Positions 17,543-27,457 are shown, counted from the first letter of the stretch. The stretch: 64,000 bases of DNA from Peptoniphilus raoultii (GCF_900099555.1 NZ_FMWM01000002.1:248001-312000); one strand, 5' to 3'. Numbers and translations: made by a program. Notes: a model not told the origin generated them from the letters alone.

Positions 17543-18089
17543 GTATTTTAAAAGACTTAAAGAGTATGGAAATTTTATTTTAAAAATTGACCCAGCCTGT
17601 AGGACACTCTTTGAAGCAATTTTTCTCTATCCTATAGTCAAAAGTATTGTAAGACATAGAATTGCCCACTATTTTTACAAAAAGGGTCACACAACATTTG
17701 CAAGGTGGATTTCACAAGCTGCACGAAAGAAAACCGGAATAGAAATCCATCCTGGTGCAACAATTGGCAAAAATTTATTTATAGATCATGGTATGGCAAC
17801 TGTTATTGGTGAAACAGCAGTTATTGGTAATAATTGCCACTTTTATCACAACATAACTTTAGGCGGAACTGGAAATGAAAAAGGCCACAAAAGGCATCCC
17901 ACCGTTGGAAATCATGTAATTATTGGAACGGGTGCAACAATTTTAGGCCCAGTAACAATTGGCGACTATGCAAAAATCGGAGCAGGTGCCTTGGTTTTAA
18001 CTGATATTCCTCCAGGCGCAACTGCTGTTGGCGTTCCAGCAAAGGTTGTGAAAGTTAGGGATCTTACTATCCTGCCAAAAGATGAATAA
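17535..18089 (+). CDS. cysE: Serine O-acetyltransferase, short EpsC/CysE type
   Basis: Makes O-acetylserine for CysK. The 184-aa protein has an N-terminal helical part and from about residue 70 a left-handed beta-helix of hexapeptide repeats ([44 protein letters not shown]), which hold the catalytic His-Asp pair. The start at 17535 lies inside the last codons of cysK, so translation is coupled; a longer in-frame start at 17469 lies inside cysK and is rejected. The pair gives a complete serine-to-cysteine route. Confidence 0.93.
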   Translation: MLKYFKRLKEYGNFILKIDPACRTLFEAIFLYPIVKSIVRHRIAHYFYKKGHTTFARWISQAARKKTGIEIHPGATIGKNLFIDHGMATVIGETAVIGNNCHFYHNITLGGTGNEKGHKRHPTVGNHVIIGTGATILGPVTIGDYAKIGAGALVLTDIPPGATAVGVPAKVVKVRDLTILPKDE

Positions 18090-18093
18090 AAAT

Positions 18094-18123
18094 AGGACCT
18101 CTTACTTTTTAGTAAAAGGTCCT
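18094..18123. terminator. Bidirectional terminator between cysE and hydF
   Basis: AGGACCT (18094-18100) pairs with AGGTCCT (18117-18123), extended by four more pairs after one mismatch. A- and T-runs lie outside on both strands. Confidence 0.85.
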
Positions 18124-18126
18124 TTT

Positions 18127-19299
18127 CTATATTACAATTTTATCAAGAATTTCTTTAAAGTATGCAATTGTTAGTCCATAATTTGTTATGGGCACTTGAA
18201 GATTATCTGCTCTATCAATTCTTGACAATATATTTTTTCTTGTCAACATGCAGCCCCCACACTGAATAATTAAGTCATATTTTGAAATATCATCAGGCAA
18301 AAAGGCTCCACTTTGAAAGTCCACTTGCAAATCTTCTCCAAATTTTTTCTTTAGCATCTTCGGAATTTTTATTCTTCCAATATCTTCTGTTGCAGGAGCG
18401 TGAGTGCAACATTCAGCAATTAAAATTTTTGAATCCTTATTTATTTTTGAAAAGGTCCTGACTCCTTCCATATAGGATTTTATATTGCCCTTGGATTTGG
18501 CAAATAAAACGGAAAATGATGTGAGCTTTGATTCTTTTGGTTTTTTTTCAAAGACTTCCTTAAAAACCTGGGAGTCTGTCACAATTAGGTTAGGCGGTCT
18601 TTTTAAATTCTCAAGCATATCTTCATATTCTTCAAGTTTTACTGCCATAACAAGGCAGTTTCTGTCAAGAAGTTCTCTAATGGATTCCACTTGGGGAAGG
18701 ATAAGCCTTTTTTGGGGAGCGGCAATATCTTGGGGCATAACTAAAAGGACTAAATCTTTTTCCCTTGCTAATCCTTCAAAAATTTGGATTTCTTCCTCCG
18801 GCTTTAATTTTATAATTTCACTTCTTAATTTTTCAATGCCCGTATTTTCTTTTACAGAAATTTCTATAATTTTTATCTTAAGGTCCTTAAGTTTGTCATA
18901 AATCTTTTGCTTATCCTCATGTGAAAGGATGTCGCATTTATTTATGGCAATAATTTTTGGAGTCTTTTTTAAGCTCTTAATAATCTCAAGCTCTTCAGAA
19001 ATTTCCGGGTCTGAAATTACAATTAAGACAATATCCGCTCTTTCCAAATCCTTTTTTGATCTCTTTTCCCGTAAAAATCCCAGTTCAGTCTTGTCACCAA
19101 GACCTGGCGTATCCATTAAAACAACGGGACCTAAAGCCCCGAATTCTATATTTTTATATACGCTATCTGTTGTTGTTCCTTCCTTGTCAGAAATCAAAGA
19201 AACTTCTCTATTTGTCAATAAATTTATTAGAGAAGATTTTCCACTATTAACTTTTCCAAAAATTCCAATGTGCAGTCTATTTGCTCTTGCAAGTTCCAT
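18127..19299 (-). CDS. hydF: [FeFe]-hydrogenase maturation GTPase HydF
   Basis: Scaffold that receives the diiron subcluster and delivers it to the hydrogenase. Residues 10 to about 165 are a GTPase domain: G1 GKVNSGKSS, G3 DTPGLGD and G4 NKCD. The C-terminal part holds the cluster ligands in CCTHAP and QCGGCML. The 390-aa length fits. It is the last gene of the hydE-hydG-hydF operon; its ATG shares one base with the hydG stop (TAATG). Confidence 0.95.
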   Translation of the reverse strand: MELARANRLHIGIFGKVNSGKSSLINLLTNREVSLISDKEGTTTDSVYKNIEFGALGPVVLMDTPGLGDKTELGFLREKRSKKDLERADIVLIVISDPEISEELEIIKSLKKTPKIIAINKCDILSHEDKQKIYDKLKDLKIKIIEISVKENTGIEKLRSEIIKLKPEEEIQIFEGLAREKDLVLLVMPQDIAAPQKRLILPQVESIRELLDRNCLVMAVKLEEYEDMLENLKRPPNLIVTDSQVFKEVFEKKPKESKLTSFSVLFAKSKGNIKSYMEGVRTFSKINKDSKILIAECCTHAPATEDIGRIKIPKMLKKKFGEDLQVDFQSGAFLPDDISKYDLIIQCGGCMLTRKNILSRIDRADNLQVPITNYGLTIAYFKEILDKIVI

Positions 19300-20714
19300 T
19301 AAAATCTAAAATCTCTCTTTCCTTCTGTTGCCATTTCTTTAATTAATTTTTTTGCCCTATCTCTAACTAAATCTCTTGGTATTTTTCCCAATTCTTTTTC
19401 AATTAATTTTTCTCCAAGTTCTTTAGAAAAATCAGAGCCGTAGTCAAGTAAATATTCTTTTAAGGTCATTAAAGCATTTGGCTGGCAACAATTTAAAATT
19501 TGTTTTGACTTACAAAGGGACATAAACCTGTCACCAGTTCTTCCTTCTCTGTAGCATGCAGTGCAAAAAGACGGAATATATCCAAGTTCTATAAGCCAAT
19601 CCACGACTTCTTCTAAACTTCTATTGTCAGCAAGTTCAAATTGTGCTGAATTTATATCTTCACCCTCACAGTATCCTCCAACTGTTGTTCGTGAACCTCC
19701 GGAAATTTGACTTACTCCAAGGTCAAGGGCCTTTTCCCTAACTCTTTTTGATTCTCTAGTAGAAATAATCATCCCTGTATATGGAACAGAAAGGCGAATA
19801 AGTGCAATTATTTTTTCAAAAGTGTCATCTGCCAAAGAATTTTTAAAACTGTTGGGGTCAATGTCATCTGCTGGCTGGATTCTGGGAACGGAAATTGTAT
19901 GAGGTCCAACTCCAAAACTTGCTTCCAAATGTTCAGCGTGCATTAAAAGACCTACAAGCTCATATTTATAGGTTTCCAGCCCAAATAAAACACCAATTCC
20001 AACATCATCAATTCCTCCTTCCATGGCTCTATCCATGGCCGTTGTATGATAATCGTAATCGTGTTTTGGTCCAACTGGATGTAGTTCTTCATAAGATTTT
20101 TTATTATAAGTTTCTTGAAATAAAATATAAGTTCCAATTCCCGCTTCATGAAGTTTTCTATAATTTTCAACTGTAGTAGCGGCAATATTTACATTAACTC
20201 TTCTAATTGAACCATTTTTATGTTTTATAGAATATATGGTATTTATACTTTCTAAAACATAATCAATGGGATTATTTATAGGATCTTCACCAAGTTCAAG
20301 GGCAAGCCTTTTATGGCCCATATCTTGAAGGGCAATTACTTCATTTTTAATTTGTTCTTGGGTAAGTTTAATTCTAACAATGTTTTGATTTTTCGCATGA
20401 TATGGACAATATACGCATTGATTTACACAATAATTTGAAAGATAAAGGGGTGCAAAAAGTACAATTCTATTGCCATAATGATCTTCCTTAATCTTTTTAG
20501 CTAATGAAAAGATTTCTTTATTTGTTTCCTTATCATCAGTTAAAAGAAGAATGGCAGCTTGTCTGTGGTCAAGACCTCTTTCTTCTTTTGCCTTTTCAAT
20601 AATTTGTCTTAAAAGCAGCTTGTTATTTTTATTTTCTTCTGCATATTTTAAGCTTTCAAGAATTTCTTCGTGACTAATAAATTCATTAGGGTCTTTTGAA
20701 AATTTGTTATACAT
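19299..20714 (-). CDS. hydG: [FeFe]-hydrogenase maturase HydG (radical SAM tyrosine lyase)
   Basis: Cleaves tyrosine to supply CO and cyanide ligands for the H-cluster. The 471-aa protein has the radical-SAM motif CVNQCVYC near residue 104 (C-x3-C-x2-C) and the C-terminal auxiliary cluster in CTACYREGRTGDRFM followed by a later Cys, which separates HydG from ThiH. GGAAAGGAG precedes the start. It lies between hydE and hydF. Confidence 0.96.
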   Translation of the reverse strand: MYNKFSKDPNEFISHEEILESLKYAEENKNNKLLLRQIIEKAKEERGLDHRQAAILLLTDDKETNKEIFSLAKKIKEDHYGNRIVLFAPLYLSNYCVNQCVYCPYHAKNQNIVRIKLTQEQIKNEVIALQDMGHKRLALELGEDPINNPIDYVLESINTIYSIKHKNGSIRRVNVNIAATTVENYRKLHEAGIGTYILFQETYNKKSYEELHPVGPKHDYDYHTTAMDRAMEGGIDDVGIGVLFGLETYKYELVGLLMHAEHLEASFGVGPHTISVPRIQPADDIDPNSFKNSLADDTFEKIIALIRLSVPYTGMIISTRESKRVREKALDLGVSQISGGSRTTVGGYCEGEDINSAQFELADNRSLEEVVDWLIELGYIPSFCTACYREGRTGDRFMSLCKSKQILNCCQPNALMTLKEYLLDYGSDFSKELGEKLIEKELGKIPRDLVRDRAKKLIKEMATEGKRDFRF

Positions 20715-20750
20715 ATTTTTCTCCTTTCCAGGTTAGATTAATCTTTCCTG

Positions 20751-21779
20751 TCAATAATCTCCTCTAACAAGAGATAATTCATAACCAATGGCTGCAACTT
20801 TTGAACTTAGAGAATAAAAATCGTCTTTATTTTCAAGCGCAGTGCCAATTTTTCCGTCATATAATTTATAGTTTTGCCTTAATTTGCTATCACCAATATT
20901 TGGCATTAATACATTTGCCCCTGCTAAAATTCCCAACTCCCTTCCGCCTTCACGAATAGTACCAAGAGCTGTTGTCGCAGGTAAAAGTAATTTCTCATCA
21001 GCAATTCTTACAATGGATAAAATTTTTAGGGTTGAATCTAAAGTTCCATTTGCAAAATCCTTAAAGGGCGAATCTTTTTGGGCAATAAAAGGCCCTAGCC
21101 CCACCATTTGCGGCTTAAATTTTAAAATTAAAAGCAAATCCTTGTAAAGATTTTCAGGCTTTTGATAGGGAGAACCTATCATCATTCCGCAGCCTGCCTG
21201 ATAAGATAAACTTTTTAAATCATTAAGGCATCTCATCCTATTTTTAAAACTCATTTTCTTAGGATGAAGAAGCCTGTAATGATCTTCGTCATTAGTTTCG
21301 TGTCTTAATAAAAACCTATCAGCACCCGCTTTTTTAAAAGCCTTGTAGTCCTCAAAAGGCCTTTCGCCAATGGAAAGGGTAAGGGCCATTTCAGGATGAG
21401 AATTTTTTATGACAGAAATAATATCAGTCATAAGATCTTTGGTGTAATAGGGGTCCTCTCCCCCTTGAAGAACTATGGTGTGAATGCCCATGGCAGCACC
21501 TGCTTCAACTCTTTTTAAAATCTGATCTTTTTCCAGTCTCATTCGGGTCATATTTTTATTGTCCCGTCTAAGACCGCAGTAAAGACAGTTATTTTTGCAA
21601 TAGGTTGAAATTTCAACAAGACCCCTTATAAAAATCTTGTTGCCAAAATTTTTCAAGGATAGATTTCTTGCAAAGGCATTTAAGTCCCTATAATCCTCTA
21701 AATTATAGAGAAAGGAAAATTCTTCAAGAGAAATTTTTTTTGTTTCATAAAACTTTTGACAAACTTTTTTTACATCCAT
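20751..21779 (-). CDS. hydE: [FeFe]-hydrogenase maturase HydE (radical SAM)
   Basis: Radical-SAM enzyme that acts on the diiron precursor during H-cluster assembly. The 342-aa protein has CKNNCLYC near residue 62 and the TIVLQGGEDP and MIGSPYQ segments of the HydE/BioB-like barrel. Its ATG directly follows the stop of the small regulator gene with no gap, so the two are translated together. hydG follows after 36 bp. Confidence 0.95.
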   Translation of the reverse strand: MDVKKVCQKFYETKKISLEEFSFLYNLEDYRDLNAFARNLSLKNFGNKIFIRGLVEISTYCKNNCLYCGLRRDNKNMTRMRLEKDQILKRVEAGAAMGIHTIVLQGGEDPYYTKDLMTDIISVIKNSHPEMALTLSIGERPFEDYKAFKKAGADRFLLRHETNDEDHYRLLHPKKMSFKNRMRCLNDLKSLSYQAGCGMMIGSPYQKPENLYKDLLLILKFKPQMVGLGPFIAQKDSPFKDFANGTLDSTLKILSIVRIADEKLLLPATTALGTIREGGRELGILAGANVLMPNIGDSKLRQNYKLYDGKIGTALENKDDFYSLSSKVAAIGYELSLVRGDY

Positions 21780-22016
21780 TTACTGAATAATACATTTGGA
21801 AGAAACTCCCTTTAAAGAGCCCAATTTGCCATTTAGGGCATTAATTGTGTCAAGTGGAGCATCTAAAGCAATGGAAATAATATTCAAGGTTCTTGCTTTG
21901 TAGGGAATCCCTTGCCTTCCAATAATATAATCTCTGTATTCGTGAAGAAATTCATTTAATTTAATTACTGAAGAATAATCTTCTACGATTACGCCAATTA
22001 AAGCAATTCTATTCAT
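21780..22016 (-). CDS. TM1266-family putative regulator of the iron-only hydrogenase system
   Basis: A 78-aa ferredoxin-like (ACT/NikR-C-like) small protein. The pattern IGVIVEDYSSVIKLNEFLHEY...GRQGIPY...INALNGKLGSLKGV matches the family found beside hyd maturation genes. It is presumed to sense a ligand and regulate the system; its mechanism is not established. The start at 22016 has AAAGGAG upstream; an earlier in-frame ATG at 22034 has none. First gene of the operon. Confidence 0.85.
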   Translation of the reverse strand: MNRIALIGVIVEDYSSVIKLNEFLHEYRDYIIGRQGIPYKARTLNIISIALDAPLDTINALNGKLGSLKGVSSKCIIQ

Positions 22017-22049
22017 TATTAACTCCTTTGTCATTTTATTAACGATATC

Positions 22050-22078
22050 ATTATATAAAGTTTTTCAAAAAATAGCAA
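22050..22078 (-). promoter_or_regulatory. Probable promoter of the regulator-hydE-hydG-hydF operon
   Basis: On the minus strand TTGCTA (22073-22078), 17 bp, TATAAT (22050-22055), about 34 bp before the first start codon. Confidence 0.65.
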
Positions 22079-22155
22079 CAATATTTTAAATATGAAAATT
22101 TTTAATTTCAGCCGTCATTTCATTTTCCACTTTTAATGAAAATTTCCATAAAAAA

Positions 22156-22173
22156 TGGAGGCTTAAGCCTCCA
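22156..22173 (-). terminator. Terminator of trxB
   Basis: TGGAGG (22156-22161) pairs with CCTCCA (22168-22173) across CTTAAG; on the minus strand TTTTTT follows. Confidence 0.85.
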
Positions 22174-22221
22174 GAGGAACATCTGATGATATTCTTTTTG
22201 TAAATAAGTTAACCGATTTTT

Positions 22222-23175
22222 TTATTTATTTTCCTTTAAACCTTCATATAGGTTTCCTTCTTGTGCGTCTACATATCTTTGGGCGTTCATTGCTGCAATT
22301 GCACCATCTCCTGCTGCAGTAACAACTTGTCTAATTGTCTTTGACCTAATATCTCCTGCTGCAAAAACTCCCTCTACTTTTGTTTTCATTTCGTCATCTG
22401 TAATTATATAGCCCTTGCCATCAAGGTCTAAAATATCCTTGTAAAGATTTGTGTTTGGCAAATATCCTATAAATACAAAAAGTCCAAAAGTTTCGCCTGG
22501 ATTTATTTCCTTTTCTTCTCCTGTCTTTAAATTTTTAAGGACAAAGGATCTGACAATTTTATCTCCCTTAACTTCTGTAACTTGGCTATTCCAAATAAAG
22601 TCAATTTTTTCATTATTTTCTGCCTTAGTTTGCAAATCTTCCGCTGCACGAAGCTGATCTCTTCTGTGAATTATATGAACTTTTGATGCAAAGTTTGCAA
22701 TAAACAAAGCTTCTTGAACAGCTGCATCTCCACCGCCAATAACATAAACTTCAAGGCCATCATAAAAGGCTGCATCACAAGTTGCACAGAAAGATATTCC
22801 CTTGCCCTTATATTCTTCTTCGCCTTTTGCTCCAAGGGGTCTTGGTGTTGATCCTTCTGCAATAATTAAAGATTTGCCTTCATATTCTCCAAATTTTCCC
22901 TTGATTTTTTTAATCTTGCCTTCAATTTCAAGGCATTGGACTTCATCTGTTACAAATTCTGCCCCAAAGCTTTTTGCTTGGTCTTGCATTTTAATGGCAA
23001 GTTCTGCCCCTGAAATCTTATCAAACCCAGGATAATTTTCTATGGAAATTGTTTCTGCCATTTGACCGCCTGGCGCCGCCTTTTCTATAATTAAAACTTT
23101 TTTCTTGCTTCTTGCTGCATAAATTCCAGCACTTAAACCTGCTGGGCCTGCTCCAAGAATTATAATATCATACAT
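22222..23175 (-). CDS. trxB: Thioredoxin-disulfide reductase
   Basis: FAD enzyme that reduces thioredoxin with NADPH. The 317-aa protein has the FAD motif GAGPAGLSAGIYAAR (residues 8-22), redox-active CATC in SFCATCDAAF (about 133-142), NADPH motif GGGDAAVQEA and the C-terminal AAGDIR. The short length and single CxxC are the bacterial low-Mr type. AGGAGTGA precedes the start. No thioredoxin gene is in the window. Confidence 0.95.
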   Translation of the reverse strand: MYDIIILGAGPAGLSAGIYAARSKKKVLIIEKAAPGGQMAETISIENYPGFDKISGAELAIKMQDQAKSFGAEFVTDEVQCLEIEGKIKKIKGKFGEYEGKSLIIAEGSTPRPLGAKGEEEYKGKGISFCATCDAAFYDGLEVYVIGGGDAAVQEALFIANFASKVHIIHRRDQLRAAEDLQTKAENNEKIDFIWNSQVTEVKGDKIVRSFVLKNLKTGEEKEINPGETFGLFVFIGYLPNTNLYKDILDLDGKGYIITDDEMKTKVEGVFAAGDIRSKTIRQVVTAAGDGAIAAMNAQRYVDAQEGNLYEGLKENK

Positions 23176-23258
23176 CTTTTATCACTCCTAAGATACTTAT
23201 ACCCATAAAAAATTTTTAAAAATATTTTTTGTAAATTTTTTTAATATTTTAAATTTTT

Positions 23259-24752
23259 TTATTCTTCGGCAAAAGCTAGAGAATATTTACAGGCCCTATG
23301 CCATTTTTTTAAAATTTCTTCTCTTTTAATGTCATCAATTTCTGGTTCAAAAATCTTTTCTATCCTTAAAATTTCACTAAGCTCCTCTAAATTTTTATAG
23401 GCCCCTGAGGCAAGACCTGCCATTAGGCCGGCACCAAGGGCTGTTGTTTCTAGAATTTCTGGTCTTAAAACTTTTGAATCAATTAAATCAGAAAGAAAGG
23501 ATAGGATAAAATTGTTGGCACTTACGCCTCCGTCAACTTTTAACTCTTTTAATTTAAAACCTGCATCCTCTTCCATGGCAGATATTACATCTTTTGAAAG
23601 ATAGCAAAGACTTTCAAGAGTTGCCCTTATTATATGATTTTTTGTAACAGCTCTTGTTAAGCCGACAATTGTTCCCCTTGCTGAGGAATCCCAATAGGGA
23701 GCGCCAAGACCAGAAAATGCTGGGATAACATAACATCCGCAGGTGTCCTTAACTTTTGTTGCCATGTATTCTGAATCATCTGCTACATCTAAAATTTTTA
23801 AATTATCCTTAAGCCAATTTATGGCAGAACCACATTCAAAAATTGATCCTTCAAGGGCATAGGAAATTTTATTGTCAAGTCCCCATGCAATTGTTGTAAC
23901 AAGCCCATGCTTACTTTGAACTGCCTTATATCCCGTGTTCATTAAAACAAAGGCTCCCGTTCCATAAGTTGCTTTTGCCATGGCACTTTTAAAGCAAGCC
24001 TGCCCAAAAAGTGATGACTGCTGATCGCCAATGGCTGACCCTATGGGAATTTGTCCTCCCAAAAATTTTGAAGAGGACTTTCCATAAATTTCGCCTGAAT
24101 TTTTAACTTCCGGAAGAATTTTTTCTGGTATTTGAAAAATTTCTAAAAGTTCTTTGTCCCACTCCAAATTATTAATATTAAAGAACATAGTTCTTGAAGC
24201 GTTTGAATAATCTGTTATGTGGATTTTTCCGTCTGTTAATTTATAGATTAAATAGGAATCAACTGTACCAAATAAAATTTCTCCCTTTTCCGCCCTCTCT
24301 CTTGCTCCTTCTACATTGTCTAAAATCCATTTTATTTTTGTTGCTGAAAAATAGGGGTCAATTATTAGGCCAGTTTTTTCTCTAATTTTGTCTTTTAAAT
24401 CAACCTCTTCTAATTCCCTGCAATATTTTGAAGTCCTCTTGCACTGCCATACAATGGCATTATAAAGAGCTTCTCCAGTTTTTTTGTCCCATAGAATTGT
24501 GGTTTCCCTTTGGTTTGTAATTCCAATTGCATAAATTTCATCAGTGGATGCAGAAATTTTTGACATCGCTTCAACAGCTGTTGAAATTTGTGCAGACCAT
24601 ATTTCGCTTGGGTCTTCCTCAACCCAACCCGGATGGGGAAAAAACTGCAAAATATTTTTTGAAGCGGAAGATACAATTTCCCCCTTTAAATTAAATAAAA
24701 TTGTTCTTGCACTTGTTGTGCCGGCATCAAAGGCCATAATATATTTTTTCAT
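23259..24752 (-). CDS. glpK: Glycerol kinase
   Basis: Phosphorylates glycerol to glycerol-3-phosphate. The 497-aa FGGY-family protein begins MKKYIMAFDAGTTSAR (ATP-binding DAGTTS), has ITNQRETT and WQCKRT, the substrate segment GTVDSYLIYKLT, and the second phosphate loop DGGVSANN. The start at 24752 has AAGGAG upstream. No glpF or glpD lies beside it, so it is a stand-alone gene here. Confidence 0.95.
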   Translation of the reverse strand: MKKYIMAFDAGTTSARTILFNLKGEIVSSASKNILQFFPHPGWVEEDPSEIWSAQISTAVEAMSKISASTDEIYAIGITNQRETTILWDKKTGEALYNAIVWQCKRTSKYCRELEEVDLKDKIREKTGLIIDPYFSATKIKWILDNVEGARERAEKGEILFGTVDSYLIYKLTDGKIHITDYSNASRTMFFNINNLEWDKELLEIFQIPEKILPEVKNSGEIYGKSSSKFLGGQIPIGSAIGDQQSSLFGQACFKSAMAKATYGTGAFVLMNTGYKAVQSKHGLVTTIAWGLDNKISYALEGSIFECGSAINWLKDNLKILDVADDSEYMATKVKDTCGCYVIPAFSGLGAPYWDSSARGTIVGLTRAVTKNHIIRATLESLCYLSKDVISAMEEDAGFKLKELKVDGGVSANNFILSFLSDLIDSKVLRPEILETTALGAGLMAGLASGAYKNLEELSEILRIEKIFEPEIDDIKREEILKKWHRACKYSLAFAEE

Positions 24753-24784
24753 AATTCTCCTTAAAAATAATCTATTAGCAAAAA

Positions 24785-24801
24785 ACACGCCCTCGGCGTG
24801 T
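24785..24801 (-). terminator. Terminator of the DegV gene
   Basis: ACACGCC (24785-24791) and GGCGTGT (24795-24801) with a 3-nt loop, followed by a T-run on the minus strand; it begins at the gene's stop. Confidence 0.9.
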
Positions 24802-25679
24802 CATTTTAAAATCTTTGCAAATTTTTGAGGAAGGGATTTTTTTAAATATCCCGCTCCTATAATGTCAGGACCCACATGAGAGCCTATAACATATCCCATT
24901 TGGTGGCTTAAAATATTTTCGCATCCGCCATTTTTTAAAAGACCCATAAAAGTTTCAATTGTGTCTTCATCTTTTCCATATACGGGCATAATTATTTTAT
25001 CCTTAAGGCTTCCTTCAGATTCCTTAATAATTATATTTGCCATTCTCTTTATGGCCTTATTTCTTCCTCTAATTATTTCAGAAACCTTAAGTTTTTTGTC
25101 CTTAACTTTTATTATAGGCATTAAATTTAACATATCGGAAAGATTTTTCCCAACTCTTAAAATTCTGCCTCCTTCATAAAGATATTTTAAATCAAAAACA
25201 GTAAAGACATGACCTATATTTTCCCTTAAAAATTCTGAAAGCTCAAGAAGTTCTTCAAAAGAATAATCTTCTTTGGCTGTCTTCCCTACAAGGTAGGTGA
25301 AAATTCCCATACCAACAGAAGCTGCCTCAGTGTCAATTGACTCTCCCTTAAAATCGCCATATTTTTTTCTAAGTTCTTTAAGAGCAATAAGAGAATTATT
25401 GTAGCCCCCCGTCAGACCCTGAGAAAGACTTAGATAAATAAAAGGTCTTTTCTCCTTAATATATTTTTCAAAGGCAACATAGTAGGAAAACTGAGAAATT
25501 TGAGAAGTCTTAAAAACTTCGCCCTCCTCTTGCCTCTTAAAAACTTCCTCTGGTCCAATATCTTTTATTTCTTCTCCCCCATTTGAGATAAGTGAGATAT
25601 TAATTATTTCTATATCAAGTTTTTGTGTTTTTTCTTTGCTTAAATCACAAGCGTTGTCTGCTATTATTTTTATACTCAT
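24801..25679 (-). CDS. DegV-family fatty-acid-binding protein
   Basis: A 292-aa two-domain DegV protein: IIADNACDLSK at the start, LSQGLTGGYNNS (fatty-acid carboxylate-binding Thr/Ser region, about residues 83-94), VGKTAKEDYSFEEL, and the C-terminal second domain ending in GSHVGPDIIGAGYL. In Staphylococcus the homologue (FakB) hands fatty acids to the kinase FakA; a fakA gene is not in the window. GAGG precedes the start. Confidence 0.9.
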   Translation of the reverse strand: MSIKIIADNACDLSKEKTQKLDIEIINISLISNGGEEIKDIGPEEVFKRQEEGEVFKTSQISQFSYYVAFEKYIKEKRPFIYLSLSQGLTGGYNNSLIALKELRKKYGDFKGESIDTEAASVGMGIFTYLVGKTAKEDYSFEELLELSEFLRENIGHVFTVFDLKYLYEGGRILRVGKNLSDMLNLMPIIKVKDKKLKVSEIIRGRNKAIKRMANIIIKESEGSLKDKIIMPVYGKDEDTIETFMGLLKNGGCENILSHQMGYVIGSHVGPDIIGAGYLKKSLPQKFAKILK

Positions 25680-25784
25680 ATTAACCTCAATAAATATAAT
25701 ACCTTAAATCTAAAAGATTATCCATTATTATTAATCTAAAATCGCCACAAAATTTTTTTGCTAAAAATATTACACCATTAAAAA

Positions 25785-25802
25785 ACTCGGGCAAAGCCGA
25801 GT
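25785..25802 (-). terminator. Terminator of the RocB-like gene
   Basis: ACTCGG (25785-25790) pairs with CCGAGT (25797-25802); a T-run follows on the minus strand. Confidence 0.85.
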
Positions 25803-25819
25803 CTTTAAATCTTAAGAAA

Positions 25820-27457
25820 TCATTTATACATTTCCTTAATTATGAAGTCCATAATTTCAGGTATCTTTTTAAACATATCATCTTTATTTACTCTTTCAGT
25901 ATATTTATGAAGATCTTTGCCCCATGGCCCAACATTTAAAACGCTCATTGAATATTTTTTAATTAGGTCAAGAGCAAGAGGGAAAGTATTCCACATCAAA
26001 AGATTTTCTTCCACATATTTTATAGATTCATCAGAAAGATTTAGCATGGCAAGAGAAAGGTCGCAAATGCCTGTAAAATAATTTTGAACCTTTAATTTTA
26101 AAGAAAATTCATCCTCTATAAACTTTTCAGTCTTCTCCATAACAGAATTCATAAATTCTCCGCTTTCAAGTTCCATATTGTTTACAGATGGATAATATGG
26201 TGGGCACATACCCCAAACAACAACAGGTCCCCTATAGGAGTAATTTAAAAGAAGGCTTTCAATAAGTTCAAAAACAGCTTCCGGAATGGAAATTTCGCCA
26301 TCAAAAACTTTTTTAGTTAAGTCATTTTCCTTGTCTTTTAAAATTTCTTCAATGTCCCCTTTTTCTTTTTTAACTTCATCAACAAGCTCTTTAAAAAGAA
26401 ATACTTTTGGAGGATAGGAAATTTCTCCCTCTTCTCCATAAAAAGATAAATATTTTTTATAGGATTCATCCGTTCTCTTAATTACCTTGCCAAAAGCTTT
26501 AAGGGAAATATTTTTTAATTCATTCATTATTTCATCTGGGGTTCTTGAAAGCGGAAGAACTGACATATAAGCTCCAGCAGAAATAGGTAGAGAAACATCA
26601 TAGACATATTTTCTGTCCTTTGAATAAAGCCATGTTGGTGCAGGACTTACAGTATTTCCTCTCTTTTCAATAAACATTGGATTTACATCTGTTAGAGAAA
26701 TAATTTCAGAAATTAGGGAAATGGGATTTAAGCCTTGGTAAACTTGACCAACGTGAGTTAATTTTCCCCTTGCAAGGCAAATTGGCATAACTTTTCCAAT
26801 AGAGCCGTCATAGATTATCATTTCGTCATCTTTTTCCCTCATATGAGGTTCGCCGTCAAGCATTAAAATATATTCCAAATCATATTTTTTATGAAGATCA
26901 TCTAAAATATATGTAAGAGTTCTCATGCCCGCTGAAAGATTTTCTTCATCAGGAACTGCTGCAAGAAGAAGTGATCCCGGAAAATTTTCATCCTTTGAGT
27001 ATTCTTCCATAAGGGCCATTTGAATTGATCCGCCAGCCTTCATATCGCAAATTCCTCTGCCAAACATCCACTTACCATCTAAGTCATTTTTAACTTCACT
27101 AATTAAATCCACTTCACCAGATTTATATTTTTCTAAAATCTTTTCAGGATCATAGGCAATGTCCTTTAGTTTCCCAAAATCTTCAATATCTACAGTATCG
27201 CTATGGTGAATCATAACAACAGTTTTTTTAGATTTTCCCCTGATTAAAGAATAGGCAACAGACCTTTCCAAATAATCATCCTTGCAGGGATAGATGCCGT
27301 AGTCAAGGGGAAGTTTAGAAATTTCTTTTAAATTTTTAAACCACTTGTTAAAAAATTCTTCACTATTTTTTTCAAGTTTTGTTCCCGTATGGGTAACCGT
27401 TTTTGCATATTCTAATACTATGTCGTTAATCCTAGTTTTAAGTTTTTCTAAATTCAT
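25820..27457 (-). CDS. M20-family peptidase, RocB-like (arginine utilisation)
   Basis: A 545-aa zinc-peptidase-like protein of the RocB branch. Putative metal ligands are in IHHSDTVD (residues about 87-94), GRGICDMKAG (Asp, about 138-147) and PDEENLSAG (Glu-Glu). The C-terminal region VVWGMCPPYYPSVNN is typical of RocB. RocB is linked to arginine catabolism in Bacillus, but its reaction is not established and no arginine genes are adjacent. An ATG at 27457 with GAGAGG five bases upstream is preferred to a GTG at 27463. Confidence 0.8.
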   Translation of the reverse strand: MNLEKLKTRINDIVLEYAKTVTHTGTKLEKNSEEFFNKWFKNLKEISKLPLDYGIYPCKDDYLERSVAYSLIRGKSKKTVVMIHHSDTVDIEDFGKLKDIAYDPEKILEKYKSGEVDLISEVKNDLDGKWMFGRGICDMKAGGSIQMALMEEYSKDENFPGSLLLAAVPDEENLSAGMRTLTYILDDLHKKYDLEYILMLDGEPHMREKDDEMIIYDGSIGKVMPICLARGKLTHVGQVYQGLNPISLISEIISLTDVNPMFIEKRGNTVSPAPTWLYSKDRKYVYDVSLPISAGAYMSVLPLSRTPDEIMNELKNISLKAFGKVIKRTDESYKKYLSFYGEEGEISYPPKVFLFKELVDEVKKEKGDIEEILKDKENDLTKKVFDGEISIPEAVFELIESLLLNYSYRGPVVVWGMCPPYYPSVNNMELESGEFMNSVMEKTEKFIEDEFSLKLKVQNYFTGICDLSLAMLNLSDESIKYVEENLLMWNTFPLALDLIKKYSMSVLNVGPWGKDLHKYTERVNKDDMFKKIPEIMDFIIKEMYK

